This document shows, piece by piece, positions 8,391-21,475 of a stretch of 64,000 nucleotides of DNA. The DNA is taken from contig NZ_MVIM01000003.1 of assembly GCF_002086795.1 (NCBI RefSeq), forward strand, positions 372,001 through 436,000, read 5' to 3'. The position numbers and the translations under genes were made by a program. Origin of the DNA: Mycolicibacterium tusciae. Lineage in GTDB: Bacteria > Actinomycetota > Actinomycetes > Mycobacteriales > Mycobacteriaceae. The notes below the pieces were generated by a model that searched no databases, was not told the DNA's origin, and worked only from the letters and a program-made list of their open reading frames with translations. Position 1 is the first letter of the stretch. Each line of letters opens with the position of its first letter.

Positions 8391-9583
8391 CCGGGCGAGC
8401 CCGTCACCACGCAGTGCGTGTGGCTGTAGATCGTGGCCATGCATTTGTTGCAGTGCGTGCACAGCGACCGGATCGAGTGGGCGTCCCCGTCGTCCTGGAT
8501 ACGGTTGATCAGATCAGGCTCGGCGAGTAGCGCGCGTCCCATCGCCACGAAGTCGAAACCCTCGGCCATCGCCAGATCCATGGTTTCGCGATTTGTGATG
8601 CCGCCCAACAGGATCAGGGGCATCTTCAGTTCGGCGCGGAACTGCTTGGCGTCGCGCAGCAGGAACGCTTCCCGGTAGGGGTAGGCGCGAAGGAACTTCT
8701 TGCCCGTCATCCGGATGCCCCAGCGCAACGGTGGCTTGAATGCCGCCGCGAACTCCTTGACGGGTGCGTCACCGCGGAACAGATACATCGGATTGACCAG
8801 TGAGCTGCCCGCGGTGAGCTCGATGGCGTCCAGACCACCGTCGGATTCGAGCCACTTCGCGGTCTGCAGCGACTCCTCGAGTGAGATGCCCCCGCGCACG
8901 CCGTCGGCCATGGTCAATTTGGCGGTGACCGCGATCGGAGTGCCTTCGGCCTCCACCGCGCGTCGCACCGCCATCACCATGCCGCGCGCCACCTTGGCCC
9001 GGTTCTCGAGCGATCCACCGAATTCATCGGCTCGGCGATTGATCAGCGGGCTGAGGAACGAACTCGCGAAATAGTTGTGCCCCAAGTGGATTTCGACGGC
9101 GTCGAACCCGGCTTCGATCGCCATCCTGGCGGCGTTGGCGTGCGCGGCGATGATGTCGTTGATGTCGTCGCGTGTCGCCTTCTTGGCGAACCGCATCGAG
9201 AGCGGATTGAAGAACCGCACCGGCGCGTACGCCGTCGCCTTCGTCGAGCGGGCATTGGCCACCGGCCCGGCATGGCCGATCTGCGCGCTGATCGCCGCGC
9301 CCTCGGCGTGGATCGAATCCGTGAGCTTCTTGAGCCCGGGCATGGCCTCCGGACGCCACCAGATGACGTTTCCCTCGGTGCGTCCACCCTTGGTCACCGC
9401 CAGATACGCGACAGTCGTCATGCCGACTCCACCCGCGGCGGGCAGCCGGTGGTAGGTGATCAGGTCGTCGGTGACGAGCGCGTCCGGCGACGAAGCCTCG
9501 AACGTGGCCGCCTTGATGATTCGGTTGCGCAGCGTCACCGGGCCGAGTTTGGCCGGGGTGAACACATTGGGCTGTGTGTTCAT
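8387..9583 (-). CDS. NADH:flavin oxidoreductase, Old Yellow Enzyme family
   Basis: This 398-aa FMN-dependent TIM-barrel ene-reductase is of the NADH:flavin oxidoreductase/NADH oxidase type. The N-terminal [19 protein letters not shown] is the FMN-binding first strand, and [32 protein letters not shown] is the classic OYE signature. [32 protein letters not shown] forms the phosphate-binding end of the barrel. The C-terminal Cys cluster (SLCTHCNKC) may hold an iron-sulfur site or zinc. ATG 9583 ([10 protein letters not shown]) is the family start. The physiological substrate is unknown; enoates or quinones are likely. Confidence 0.85.
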   Translation of the reverse strand: MNTQPNVFTPAKLGPVTLRNRIIKAATFEASSPDALVTDDLITYHRLPAAGGVGMTTVAYLAVTKGGRTEGNVIWWRPEAMPGLKKLTDSIHAEGAAISAQIGHAGPVANARSTKATAYAPVRFFNPLSMRFAKKATRDDINDIIAAHANAARMAIEAGFDAVEIHLGHNYFASSFLSPLINRRADEFGGSLENRAKVARGMVMAVRRAVEAEGTPIAVTAKLTMADGVRGGISLEESLQTAKWLESDGGLDAIELTAGSSLVNPMYLFRGDAPVKEFAAAFKPPLRWGIRMTGKKFLRAYPYREAFLLRDAKQFRAELKMPLILLGGITNRETMDLAMAEGFDFVAMGRALLAEPDLINRIQDDGDAHSIRSLCTHCNKCMATIYSHTHCVVTGSPG

Positions 9584-9641
9584 ACGCAGTGAGCATGCCA
9601 GACTGGCTTCGCGGGCGAGCGAAGCGACGGGAGAATCTTGC

Positions 9642-10499
9642 GTGGGTGCGATCACATTGGACGGTAAGGCCACACGTGACGAGATTTTCGTCGACCTCAA
9701 GGAGCGCGTGGCGGCGTTGACCTCCGCAGGTCACACGCCTGGACTTGGCACCGTGCTGGTCGGCGACGACCCGGGCTCAGAGGCTTATGTCCGGGGCAAG
9801 CACGCCGACTGCGCCAAAGTGGGCATCAACTCCATCCGCCGCGATCTGCCCGCCGACATCAGTCAGGCCACGCTCGACGAGACCATCGACGAGTTGAACG
9901 CCAACCCCGAGTGCACCGGCTACATCGTGCAGTTGCCGCTGCCCAAACACCTCAACGAGAACGCCGCCCTGGAGCGGGTCGACCCCGGCAAGGACGCCGA
10001 CGGGTTGCACCCGACGAATCTGGGGCGGCTGGTTCTCAACGAGCCTGCGCCGCTGCCCTGTACCCCGCGCGGCATAGTGCACCTGCTGCGCCGCTACGAG
10101 GTGGAGATCGCAGGCGCCGAGGTGGTGGTGATCGGCCGCGGGGTGACCGTCGGCAGGCCCCTGGGCCTGCTACTGACGCGTCGCTCCGAGAACGCGACGG
10201 TCACGTTGTGCCACACCGCGACTCGGCATCTGCCGCAGCACACCCTCGAGGCCGACATCATCATCGCCGCGGCGGGGGTGCCGCACATGGTGACCGCCGA
10301 GATGGTCCGTCCCGGCGCCGCGGTGATCGACGTCGGAGTGAGCCGCGACGACGCGGGCAAGCTGGTGGGCGACGTACACCCGGACGTCTGGGACGTGGCC
10401 GGTCACGTGTCACCAAACCCCGGCGGAGTCGGTCCGCTCACGCGCGCATTCCTGCTCACCAACGTGGTGGAGCGAGCCGAGGTCCTGGCAGGTCAGTGA
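9642..10499 (+). CDS. folD: Bifunctional methylenetetrahydrofolate dehydrogenase/cyclohydrolase FolD
   Basis: FolD converts 5,10-methylene-THF to 10-formyl-THF in the cytosol, feeding purine and formyl-Met synthesis. The 285-aa sequence shows the tetrahydrofolate site [10 protein letters not shown] (catalytic Lys) and [13 protein letters not shown]. It also has the conserved DKDG-type block [13 protein letters not shown] and the NADP-binding [18 protein letters not shown], followed by [14 protein letters not shown] 9642 ([15 protein letters not shown]) matches the mycobacterial N-terminus and has GGGAG about 8 nt upstream. It overlaps the DUF3017 gene by 4 nt (GTGA), as in M. tuberculosis Rv3356c-Rv3355c. 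Confidence 0.96.
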   Translation: MGAITLDGKATRDEIFVDLKERVAALTSAGHTPGLGTVLVGDDPGSEAYVRGKHADCAKVGINSIRRDLPADISQATLDETIDELNANPECTGYIVQLPLPKHLNENAALERVDPGKDADGLHPTNLGRLVLNEPAPLPCTPRGIVHLLRRYEVEIAGAEVVVIGRGVTVGRPLGLLLTRRSENATVTLCHTATRHLPQHTLEADIIIAAAGVPHMVTAEMVRPGAAVIDVGVSRDDAGKLVGDVHPDVWDVAGHVSPNPGGVGPLTRAFLLTNVVERAEVLAGQ

Positions 10500-10789
10500 C
10501 GTTGCGGGAGTTCGCGCACAAGGTGTTCGGCCGGCAGTGGCCAATTCTGCTGCCCGGCGTCATCGTGGTGGCGGCCTTCGCACTCGTGGTCGCCGGCTAC
10601 TGGCGTCGCGGGGCACTCGTCCTTGCCATCGGAGTGGCCGTCGCTGCGGTGCTGAGGCTGACCCTGCCCGAAGACCGGGCGGGCTTGCTCGCAGTACGCA
10701 GTCGCGGCATCGACGTCGCCACGACCGCCAGCGTCAGCGCGGCGATTCTCTACATCGCGTGGACCATCGATCCGCTGGGCACCAGCTAG
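10496..10789 (+). CDS. DUF3017 membrane protein
   Basis: This 97-aa actinobacterial DUF3017 protein has three predicted membrane segments: residues about 15-35 ([20 protein letters not shown]), 39-55 ([17 protein letters not shown]) and 74-92 ([18 protein letters not shown]). GTG 10496 overlaps the folD stop in a GTGA, indicating translational coupling. The same order is found at the M. tuberculosis folD locus. No function is established. Confidence 0.82.
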   Translation: MTLREFAHKVFGRQWPILLPGVIVVAAFALVVAGYWRRGALVLAIGVAVAAVLRLTLPEDRAGLLAVRSRGIDVATTASVSAAILYIAWTIDPLGTS

Positions 10790-10815
10790 CGCAGTAGGCC
10801 TGCGTTGCAATTGAA

Positions 10816-10827
10816 GTAGTCAACTAC
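10816..10827. promoter_or_regulatory. Small palindrome upstream of the P450 gene
   Basis: GTAGT-CA-ACTAC is a perfect 5-2-5 inverted repeat about 83 nt before the P450 start codon. This size and sequence style are common for TetR- or MarR-type operators of mycobacterial catabolic genes. No regulator gene is adjacent, so assignment is weak. Confidence 0.3.
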
Positions 10828-10909
10828 GCTGGTGCCCCCACCGGCGCCCTGCGACGCTCCACCAAGCCGACTAGAGCCAACGCGGCTCTGCTTGCGATGG
10901 AGGGATGCC

Positions 10910-12289
10910 ATGGTCGTGAAGGTCGAAAGCCTCGAGCTGAGTACGCTGCCGCCGGTCCCGAAGAATCCGCTCTCGTATTGGCAGAGAGTGCGTGCTGTCA
11001 GATCGTTGCACTTCGGCGTCGAGCAGCTGCGCAACGCCGGAGGCCCGGTGACGCGATTCAGCCTGGGTCCGAGGTGGCTCATGCCTCCGGTGGTGCTGGC
11101 AGCGTCGCCTCAGGGCATTCGCGACATTCTGGGCCGCAAGGACGATTTCATCGAGAAGACGGTCGTCCATCAGGAAATGCGCCACCTACTCGGCGGCAAC
11201 CTGTTCGACCTCATGCACGACGAATGGTTGCCTCGAAGACGTGCGCTGCAACCGGTTTTCACCAAACAGCATGTCCGTCAGTTCGGTGGCCACATGTTCC
11301 ACGCCGCGCAGACGGTTGCGGCCCGCTGGCCCGACGGTGGCGAAGTGGACCTCGACACGCAGTGCCGCACCCTCACCATGCGTGCGTTGGGTCGCTCGGT
11401 GCTCGGATTGGACCTCGATGAACGCGCTGAGACCCTGGCCGAGCCGATGCAGATCGCACTCAAGTACATCGCGGATCGGGCACTGCGTCCGGTGCGTCTG
11501 CCGAGGTGGCTGCCTACGCCCGCGCGCCGCCGCGCGCGGGCGGCCACCGATACCATGCGTCAGCTCGCGCAGGAGATCCTGCAGGCATGCCACGACGACC
11601 CGGCGAGGGATGCGCCATTGGTTCGGGCACTGATTGCCGCCACCGATCCCGTCACCGGAATATCTCTGTCTGACAGCGATATTCGTGACGAGCTGATTGT
11701 CTTCATGGTTGCCGGCCACGACACCACGGCAACCACGCTGGCCTACGCACTGTGGGCGCTGGGCCGTCAACCGGAATTGCAGGACCGCGTGGTCGCGGAA
11801 GTGGCAGAGCTGGGCGATCGTGAACTGACACCCGATGACATGTCGCGGCTGAGCTACACCGTCCAGGTGCTACACGAAGCGTTACGACTGTGTCCACCCG
11901 GCGCCACCGGGGCGCGGATGGCGATGCGCGATGTCGAGATCGACGGTTACCGAGTCGAAGCGGGCACGCTGCTGTTGTTCGGCATCATGTCGGTGCAACG
12001 CGATCCTGCGCTGTGGGACGATCCGCTGACCTTCGATCCCGATCGGTTCAGCCCCGAGAAGTCCAAGGTCCGCGACCGTTGGCAATACCTGCCGTTCGGC
12101 GCGGGGCCACGGTCGTGCATTGGCGATCACTTCGCCATGCTGGAGGCCACACTGGCGATGGCCACGATCATTCGGCAAGTCGAAATCCGCTCGCTGGACG
12201 ACGATTTCCCGGTCGAGACGCCGTTCACGACCGTCGCCGCTGGGCCGATCCGTGCTCTCGCGACAAAGCGGCGCGGGTGCACACCGTGA
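10910..12289 (+). CDS. Cytochrome P450
   Basis: This 459-aa soluble heme monooxygenase has the I-helix oxygen-activation motif AGHDTT at about residue 270, the K-helix EALR (ExxR), and the heme-binding loop FGAGPRSCIG with the axial cysteine near residue 402. The sequence style (VEIDGYRVEAGTLL, DPDRFSPEKS) is closer to the CYP4/CYP102-like mycobacterial P450s such as CYP132/CYP137/CYP138 than to the CYP125/CYP51 groups. The substrate is unknown; lipid or fatty-acid hydroxylation is plausible. ATG 10910 has a strong GGAGGG ribosome site. The last 65 nt overlap the convergent methyltransferase gene. Confidence 0.9.
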   Translation: MVVKVESLELSTLPPVPKNPLSYWQRVRAVRSLHFGVEQLRNAGGPVTRFSLGPRWLMPPVVLAASPQGIRDILGRKDDFIEKTVVHQEMRHLLGGNLFDLMHDEWLPRRRALQPVFTKQHVRQFGGHMFHAAQTVAARWPDGGEVDLDTQCRTLTMRALGRSVLGLDLDERAETLAEPMQIALKYIADRALRPVRLPRWLPTPARRRARAATDTMRQLAQEILQACHDDPARDAPLVRALIAATDPVTGISLSDSDIRDELIVFMVAGHDTTATTLAYALWALGRQPELQDRVVAEVAELGDRELTPDDMSRLSYTVQVLHEALRLCPPGATGARMAMRDVEIDGYRVEAGTLLLFGIMSVQRDPALWDDPLTFDPDRFSPEKSKVRDRWQYLPFGAGPRSCIGDHFAMLEATLAMATIIRQVEIRSLDDDFPVETPFTTVAAGPIRALATKRRGCTP

Positions 12290-12986
12290 CGTACGGCAGT
12301 GGAAGGCCGTTCGAGTTGGCCAGTGCGGGATGGGTGGCCAGCAGTTCACGCACCCGGTCCAGCGTCGTGGTGCGCACCTTCTCCGGCGACGTGATGCAGT
12401 AGCTGCGTGAGGCGACCAAATCGATGACGGCCTGCGGTGTCACGTAATTCGTCCAGTCGACGCGGTGATGTTCGACATCCGTGAACACCTCTGGCAGCGT
12501 CGTCTTTTCGTTGAAGTGCGCATCCTCGTGGCCGATGATGGCGCCCAGATCCTTCACCCAGCCAAGTCGCTCGTCGCGGGCATTCCACACCAGGCCCAGC
12601 CGGCCACCCGGCCGCAGGACACGCGCCACCTCCTTGACGGCGCGCTCGGTGTCGAACCAGTGCCAGGCTTGGGCCACCAGCACCGCGTCGACGCTGTCGT
12701 CGGGCAGCGGGATCTCCTCGGCCGTGCCCAGCAGTGCGGGGGTATCGGGAAGCGAATTGCTCAGTAGCTCCAGCATTTCCGGGATCGGGTCAACGGCGAT
12801 GACATCCAGTCCGCGTTCGACCAGGCGCGTGGTCAGCTTTCCCGTCCCGGCGCCGAGATCGAGGACATCGCGTGCCCGTTCCGGCAACAGCCAGTCGATC
12901 GACTCCGGGGGATAAGACGGCCTGCCGCGCTCATATGCCGCGGCTTCCGCACCGAACGACAGCGAGCGCTGCTGGCTGCTCGTCAC
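12225..12986 (-). CDS. Class I SAM-dependent methyltransferase (Rv3342-like)
   Basis: This 253-aa protein has a Rossmann SAM-binding core: motif [13 protein letters not shown] at about residue 45, acidic motif [10 protein letters not shown], a [25 protein letters not shown] block and [16 protein letters not shown]. This matches the UbiE/Methyltransf_11-type family. GTG 12986 overlaps the metX stop by 4 nt, giving the conserved metY-metX-methyltransferase operon (Rv3340-Rv3341-Rv3342). The methyl acceptor is not known. Its 3' end overlaps the P450 gene by 65 nt on the other strand, which is longer than most overlaps here. Confidence 0.88.
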   Translation of the reverse strand: MTSSQQRSLSFGAEAAAYERGRPSYPPESIDWLLPERARDVLDLGAGTGKLTTRLVERGLDVIAVDPIPEMLELLSNSLPDTPALLGTAEEIPLPDDSVDAVLVAQAWHWFDTERAVKEVARVLRPGGRLGLVWNARDERLGWVKDLGAIIGHEDAHFNEKTTLPEVFTDVEHHRVDWTNYVTPQAVIDLVASRSYCITSPEKVRTTTLDRVRELLATHPALANSNGLPLPYVTVCTRAALSREHGSAQRRRS

Positions 12987-14140
12987 CGCGCGGCCAACTC
13001 CAGCGTCTTGCGAATCAACTCGCCCACCGCCTCCGTCTCGACCAGGAACCCGTCGTGGCCGTAGATCGAGTCGACCACGTTCAGTTCGGTGCAACCCGGA
13101 AGGAGCTCGGCCAATTCCTGCTGCAGTCGCAGTGGGTACAGCCGGTCCGAGGTGATACCTCCGACCACTACCGGCACCGGGCAGCCGCGCAATGCCGCCT
13201 CCACGCCTCCGCGGCCGCGTCCGACGTCGTGGCTGGACAGGGAATCCGTCAGCGCCACATAGGTGCCTGCGTCGAACCGCGCCGACAGTTTGCGCCCCTG
13301 ATACTCGAGATAGCTCTGCACCGAGTAGCGGCCGCCGGCCGCGGGATCCTCGTCGCCCTGTGGGTTGTTGGCGAAACGGTCGTCCAGTTCGGTCTCGCCG
13401 CGATACGTGAGGTGTGCGAACCGGCGTGCGATCTCCATACCGGTTCTCGGTGCGAGGCCGGTGTCGTAGTAGTCGCCGTCGCACCAGTTCGGATCGGATT
13501 TGATGGCCGCCACCTGGGTGCTCTGGGTGCCGATCTGGTCGGCGGTCGCGCGGGCCCCGACGGCCAGCACCAGCGCGGCGCGCACCTTGTCGGGATGGCC
13601 GACTATCCACTCCAGCGCCCTGGCGCCACCCATCGAGCCGCCGACCACGGCGGCGACCTCGGTGATGCCCAGCGCACTCAAGGCGGCGACGTCCGCTTCC
13701 ACCTGGTCGCGCACCGAGACCGGCGGAAACCGGGAGCCCCACGCCTTACCGTCAGGATGCGGCGAGCTCGGACCGGTCGATCCGCGGAAGCCGCCGAGCA
13801 CGTTGGTGGCGATGGCGCACCAGCGGTTGGTGTCGATCGGCGCGCCGGGTCCGGCCACCCCTTCCCACCAGCCCTCGGTTTCGTCGCCTGGACCGGTGGG
13901 CCCCGTGACGTGGGAGTCGCCGGTGAGCGCGTGCAGGACGACCACCACGTTGTCGCGGTTGGGCGAAAGCTCACCCCAGCGCTGCACGGCGATCGTGACG
14001 TCGTCGATGACCGCGCCGTTCTCCAGCGTCAGCGGGCCGATGTCGACGTAGCCGACTTCTCCTTCGGCGGGCAGCGTTGCGGGATCATGCTCTTCGCGCT
14101 CATCGATGTTCACGTCGAGTTCCTTATCGAGCAACGTCAT
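12983..14140 (-). CDS. metX: Homoserine O-acetyltransferase MetX
   Basis: This 385-aa alpha/beta-hydrolase-fold enzyme transfers acetyl from acetyl-CoA to homoserine, the first dedicated step of methionine synthesis. The nucleophile elbow is GGSMGG (Ser at about residue 169); the C-terminal [11 protein letters not shown] supplies the catalytic His, with the acid in the preceding strand region. [15 protein letters not shown] is a family hallmark. Its ATG shares a base with the metY stop, so the two are translationally coupled. In M. tuberculosis the orthologue is Rv3341 (also called metA). Expression should follow the SAM-IV riboswitch upstream of metY. Confidence 0.95.
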   Translation of the reverse strand: MTLLDKELDVNIDEREEHDPATLPAEGEVGYVDIGPLTLENGAVIDDVTIAVQRWGELSPNRDNVVVVLHALTGDSHVTGPTGPGDETEGWWEGVAGPGAPIDTNRWCAIATNVLGGFRGSTGPSSPHPDGKAWGSRFPPVSVRDQVEADVAALSALGITEVAAVVGGSMGGARALEWIVGHPDKVRAALVLAVGARATADQIGTQSTQVAAIKSDPNWCDGDYYDTGLAPRTGMEIARRFAHLTYRGETELDDRFANNPQGDEDPAAGGRYSVQSYLEYQGRKLSARFDAGTYVALTDSLSSHDVGRGRGGVEAALRGCPVPVVVGGITSDRLYPLRLQQELAELLPGCTELNVVDSIYGHDGFLVETEAVGELIRKTLELAAR

Positions 14141-15480
14141 CAGAATGCCGCCGCGGATTTCGGATCGGCCGACCCTCTGACCTGTTTGGCGGCGGCGAAG
14201 CCCTGTTCGAGGTCGGCCAGGATGTCATCGATACCCTCGATGCCGACCGCGAGGCGCACGAGCCCCGGAGTGACGCCGGTGGCCAGCTGCTCCTCGGGCG
14301 ACAACTGCGCATGCGTCGTCGACGCCGGATGAATGACCAGCGACCGCACGTCGCCGATGTTGGCGACATGGCTGTGCAATGTCAGCGCGTTGACGAACGC
14401 CTTGCCCGCGTCGATGCCACCGGCCAGCTCGAACGCCAGTACCGCACCGGTTCCCTTGGGAGCCAACTTCTTTCCGAGCTCATACCACGGTGACGTGGGC
14501 AGCCCGGCGTAGTTCACCGAGATGACGTCCCCGTGCCCGGCGAGGTACTCGGCGACGCGCTGCGCGTTCTGCACGTGCCGTTCGACCCGCAGGCTCAATG
14601 TCTCCAGCCCCTGGGCGACCAGGAACGCGTTGAACGGCGAGGCCGCCGAGCCGAGGTCGCGGAGCAGCTGCACGCGCGCCTTCAATGCGTATGCGGGAGG
14701 GCCGAGTTCGGCGAACACCACACCGTGATAGCTCGGGTCGGGTGTGGTGAATCCGGGGAACTTGCCGTTGGTCCAGTCGAAAGTGCCGCCGTCGACGATC
14801 ACGCCGGCGATCGCCGCGCCGTGCCCGCCGAGGTACTTGGTGGCCGAGTGCACGACGATGTCGGCGCCGTGGGCTAGCGGCTGGATCAGGTACGGCGTCG
14901 CGATCGTGTTGTCGACGATCAACGGCACGCCGTTGTCGTGTGCCACTGCGGCTACCGAGGGAATGTCGAGCACATCTATTTGAGGGTTGGAGATCGTCTC
15001 AGCGAAGAACGCCTTGGTGTTGGGGCGGACCGCGGCCCGCCAGGAGTCCAGGTCGTCGGCGTCTTCGACGAAGCTGACCTCGATCCCGATCTTGGGCAGG
15101 GTGTAGTGGAACAGGTTGTAGGTGCCGCCGTAGAGCCGTGGGCTGGAGACGATGTGGTCGCCCGCGTTGGCCAGGTTCAGGATCGCGAAGTGCTCAGCGG
15201 CCTGACCGGATGCCAGGAACAGCGCGGCGACGCCGCCCTCCAGCGCCGCGATGCGCTGCTCGACGACGTCCTGCGTCGGGTTCATGATCCGGGTGTAGAT
15301 GTTGCCCGGCTCGGCGAGGCCGAACAGCGCGGCGGCGTGATCGGTGCTGTTGAACGTGTACGACGTGGTCTGGTAGATCGGCAGGGCTCGTGCGTTGGTC
15401 GCGATATCGGGAGTTTGGCCCGCGTGGACCTGCTTGGTTTCGAACGCCCAATTCTGGCTCGGGTCTTCTGGCGCGCTCAT
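14140..15480 (-). CDS. metY: O-acetylhomoserine sulfhydrylase MetY
   Basis: This 446-aa PLP enzyme of the Cys/Met metabolism family makes homocysteine from O-acetylhomoserine and sulfide. The PLP lysine lies in [15 protein letters not shown], and [24 protein letters not shown] is the phosphate-binding segment. ATG 15480 ([13 protein letters not shown]) has GGAGGG 7 nt upstream. It is first in the metY-metX-methyltransferase operon and is preceded by a SAM-IV riboswitch at 15520-15642. Annotated metC in M. tuberculosis (Rv3340). Confidence 0.95.
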   Translation of the reverse strand: MSAPEDPSQNWAFETKQVHAGQTPDIATNARALPIYQTTSYTFNSTDHAAALFGLAEPGNIYTRIMNPTQDVVEQRIAALEGGVAALFLASGQAAEHFAILNLANAGDHIVSSPRLYGGTYNLFHYTLPKIGIEVSFVEDADDLDSWRAAVRPNTKAFFAETISNPQIDVLDIPSVAAVAHDNGVPLIVDNTIATPYLIQPLAHGADIVVHSATKYLGGHGAAIAGVIVDGGTFDWTNGKFPGFTTPDPSYHGVVFAELGPPAYALKARVQLLRDLGSAASPFNAFLVAQGLETLSLRVERHVQNAQRVAEYLAGHGDVISVNYAGLPTSPWYELGKKLAPKGTGAVLAFELAGGIDAGKAFVNALTLHSHVANIGDVRSLVIHPASTTHAQLSPEEQLATGVTPGLVRLAVGIEGIDDILADLEQGFAAAKQVRGSADPKSAAAF

Positions 15481-15519
15481 GAGACGGCCCTCCATTTGTG
15501 TCAGGGGGCCCGTCAAACG

Positions 15520-15642
15520 GACCCGCGCTTGCCGGCAACCGCTCGCTAGCGGCTACTCAACCTGGTCCTCACCCGGAGCACCCCACCGCGGTTGGAGGGT
15601 TGCCGGCCAGCGAGCCGGGGCTTGACGCTGGCGCTCATGACC
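15520..15642 (-). ncRNA. SAM-IV riboswitch (S-adenosylmethionine sensor)
   Basis: The minus strand upstream of metY carries the SAM-IV aptamer in order: GGTCATGAG, then CCAGCGTCAAGCCCCGGCT, GCCGGCAACCCTCCAACCG, GTGGGGTGCTCCGGGTGA, GACCAGGTTGAGTAGCC, and a closing GCAAGCGCGGGTC. This is nearly the sequence of the mycobacterial SAM-IV RNA whose structure has been solved. The region between the GAGTAGCC arm and GCAAGCG forms a variable hairpin. High SAM is expected to reduce metYX expression; the metY ribosome site GGAGGG lies about 25 nt past the aptamer. I see no clear U-tract terminator, so translational control is likely. Confidence 0.95.
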
Positions 15643-15867
15643 GAGCACAGACTATCGCATGGGGCTGACTGCGTGCCAGCAGCCTGTTTTCTGTGCGCGG
15701 TGCGGCCAATGAGGCGGCGGCCGAAAGCTACCCGCCAGTAGCTGAAGTCCGCCCGGGAGAACACGGTGGCCCACGCGTAGCGTCGTGTTCGACGCAATAC
15801 TTATAGCCGCCGCGCACAACGCGGAGCTTTGTCGAACTGGCCGAGAAGACCCCCGGGAGCGCATCAC

Positions 15868-18101
<2,234 letters not shown>

Positions 18102-18105
<4 letters not shown>

Positions 18106-18935
18106 CCGATGGCCTCCTGCGACGGGGGCGTCGCGTAGCGGTCGGTGAACTCGACGATCAGGTCGGCGACCCGGCGCGGCGCCTCGTACATCGGGATGTG
18201 CCCGACGTCGTCGAGGTGCGTGACCGTCGTTGACTGCGGCAGATGCTTGGTGAAGTGCCGGGTGAACCTCGGATGCGGTAGCACCCGGTCCTTTTCGCAG
18301 ATCACCAGGTGCGTTGGCGTCTTGGCCTCGGCCAGTTCCAGCAGCCCGGGCATCAGCAGCGACTTCAACAGCAGCTGGTAGTAGGCCGGGCAGTGGGTGA
18401 CGTCGTCGATGATGTCGAGCCATTGCTCGTCGCTGAGGCGATCCGCGGTCGCGCTGATCGGCACGAAGCCGAGCTGACGGACGAAGGGCAGCTTGAGCGC
18501 ACGTTCCCCTAGCACCTTGGCGCCCAACCAGACGGGCAAGCCGGCCACGAACTTGAACACGATCTCGAACTTGGCGGGGGTGTAACGGGACCAGCCGCCG
18601 GCCGGTGCAATACCGGTCAGCGAGCGGGCCCGGCCGCGGCGTGCCAGCTCGAAGGCCACCCAGCCGCCGAGCGAATTGCCGACGATGTGCGCAGTGTCCC
18701 ACCCGAGCGCATCCATCCGGCGTTCCATGTCGTCGGCCAACTCGGCGGTGTCCAGGAAGAACCTGCCCTTGATACCGCCGTTGTGGCCGGGCATGGTCGG
18801 GGCCAACACCTCGTAGCGCCCTGTCTCAGCAATCAGTGGGGAAACGCCTTTCCAGACGTTCTGGGACATCATGAACGGATGCAGCAAAAGCATCGGCTCG
18901 CCGGATCCCAGGTGTATCGGTGCGCGCTCGCTCAT
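18102..18935 (-). CDS. Alpha/beta hydrolase
   Basis: This 277-aa alpha/beta-hydrolase-fold protein has the oxyanion region LLLHPFMMS, nucleophile elbow GNSLGG (Ser near residue 88), acid region ICEKDRVLP and a C-terminal [12 protein letters not shown] histidine. No signal peptide is seen, so it is probably cytosolic. An inserted hydrophobic cap around residues 115-190 resembles esterase and lipase-like mycobacterial hydrolases. The substrate is unknown. ATG 18935 is separated from the divergent NDH-2 gene by 125 nt. Confidence 0.83.
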
Positions 18936-19048
18936 CTGACCGACAGTAAAGGTGATACCGCCGGTACCGCAAGCCCGCCACCCCGGCGATGGTCAGGGCA
19001 CCGTCGAATATTCACCCGCTGTGGACTGTGAGCGGGGCGCATGACCGT

Positions 19049-19054
19049 TAGGGT
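19049..19054 (+). promoter_or_regulatory. -10 box for a leaderless NDH-2 transcript
   Basis: TAGGGT fits the mycobacterial TANNNT -10 consensus and lies exactly 6 nt before ATG 19061, so transcription would start at the start codon. There is no ribosome site upstream of the ATG, which agrees. Confidence 0.45.
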
Positions 19055-19060
19055 CGGCCA

Positions 19061-20413
19061 ATGACCGACGAAACCATCGCTCCCCGGCGTCATCGCGTCG
19101 CCATCATCGGGTCCGGCTTCGGCGGGCTGTTCGCGGCCAAACACCTCAAGCGCGCGGACGTCGACGTCACCCTGATCGCGAAGACGACCCACCACCTGTT
19201 CCAGCCGCTGCTCTATCAAGTCGCCACCGGCATCCTGTCGGTCGGTGAAATCGCACCGGCGACGCGAATCATTCTGCGTAAGAACAAGAACACCGAAGTG
19301 TTGCTCGGCGATGTGGTCGGAATCGACCTCGAGAACAAGACGGTCACCTCGAAGCTGCTCGATTGGGAGCGGGTCACGCCGTTCGACAGTCTGATCGTGG
19401 CCGCAGGCGCACAACAGTCCTATTTCGGCAACGACCATTTCGAGGCCTTCGCTCCGGGCATGAAAACGGTCGACGACGCGCTGGAGCTGCGCGGCCGGAT
19501 CCTCGGCGCCTTCGAGGCGGCCGAGGTGACGACATCGGAGGCCGAACGCAAGCGTCGGCTGACATTCGTCGTCGTCGGCGCCGGACCGACCGGTGTCGAG
19601 GTCGTCGGACAGATCGCCGAGCTCGCCGATCGCACCCTCAAGGGTGCGTTCCGCACCATCGACCCCACCGAGGCCCGGGTGATCCTGGTCGAGGCCGCCC
19701 CTGCGGTGCTGCCCCCGATGGGGCCCAAGCTCGGGCTCAAGGCGCAGCGCCGGCTGGAGAAGATGGGCGTCGAGGTCAAGCTCAACACGATGGTCACCGA
19801 TGTCGACTACATGGGCCTGACCGTCAAGGAAGACGGTGAAGAAAAGCGGATTGAGTGCGCCGTGAAGGTGTGGTCGGCCGGCGTGCAGGCCAGTCCGCTC
19901 GGCAAGCTGATCGCCGAGCAGTCCGACGGGACCGAGGTCGACAGGGCCGGACGCGTCGTCGTCGAGCCTGACCTCACGGTCAAGGGCCACCCGAACGTTT
20001 TCGTCATCGGCGACCTGATGAGCGTTCGCGGCGTCCCGGGGATGGCGCAGGGCGCGATTCAGGGCGCGGTTTACGCCACCAAGCAGATCAAGAGCGAACT
20101 CAAGGCTTCGGCAGGCGAACGAAAGCCGTTCAAGTACTTGAACAAGGGCAGCATGGCCACCGTCTCGCGGTTCAGCGCGGTGTGCCAGATCGGCAAGGTC
20201 GAGTTCGGCGGATTCCTGGCCTGGCTCGCGTGGCTCGGTCTACACCTCTACTACCTCGTGGGCAGCCGAAACCGCATCGTCGCCGTGTACTCCTGGTTCA
20301 TCACCTTCCTGGGCCGCGGCCGCAGCCAGCTGGCGATCACCGAACGGTGGGTCTTTGCACGCAGGGCCATCGAGGAGTCCCGGGACCAGAGCGCTCAAAA
20401 AGCCATTGGCTGA
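19061..20413 (+). CDS. ndh: Type II NADH dehydrogenase
   Basis: This 450-aa peripheral membrane flavoprotein passes electrons from NADH to menaquinone without pumping protons. The FAD site is IIGSGFGGLFAAKHL (residues about 15-30) and the NADH site VVVGAGPTGVEVVGQIAEL (about 170-188). The FAD-binding C-terminal motif is VFVIGDLMS, with the quinone-site AQGAIQGA just after it. A C-terminal amphipathic/hydrophobic region (FGGFLAWLAWLGLHLYYLVG) anchors it to the membrane. It resembles M. tuberculosis Ndh/NdhA, targets of clofazimine- and phenothiazine-type inhibitors, but sits at a different locus. It appears leaderless from the box at 19049. Confidence 0.93.
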   Translation: MTDETIAPRRHRVAIIGSGFGGLFAAKHLKRADVDVTLIAKTTHHLFQPLLYQVATGILSVGEIAPATRIILRKNKNTEVLLGDVVGIDLENKTVTSKLLDWERVTPFDSLIVAAGAQQSYFGNDHFEAFAPGMKTVDDALELRGRILGAFEAAEVTTSEAERKRRLTFVVVGAGPTGVEVVGQIAELADRTLKGAFRTIDPTEARVILVEAAPAVLPPMGPKLGLKAQRRLEKMGVEVKLNTMVTDVDYMGLTVKEDGEEKRIECAVKVWSAGVQASPLGKLIAEQSDGTEVDRAGRVVVEPDLTVKGHPNVFVIGDLMSVRGVPGMAQGAIQGAVYATKQIKSELKASAGERKPFKYLNKGSMATVSRFSAVCQIGKVEFGGFLAWLAWLGLHLYYLVGSRNRIVAVYSWFITFLGRGRSQLAITERWVFARRAIEESRDQSAQKAIG

Positions 20414-20428
20414 CCATGCCAAGATTGA

Positions 20429-21442
<1,014 letters not shown>

Positions 21443-21475
21443 TAGCCAACGCCCGCCACTCGCTTGGAGGCTCGA

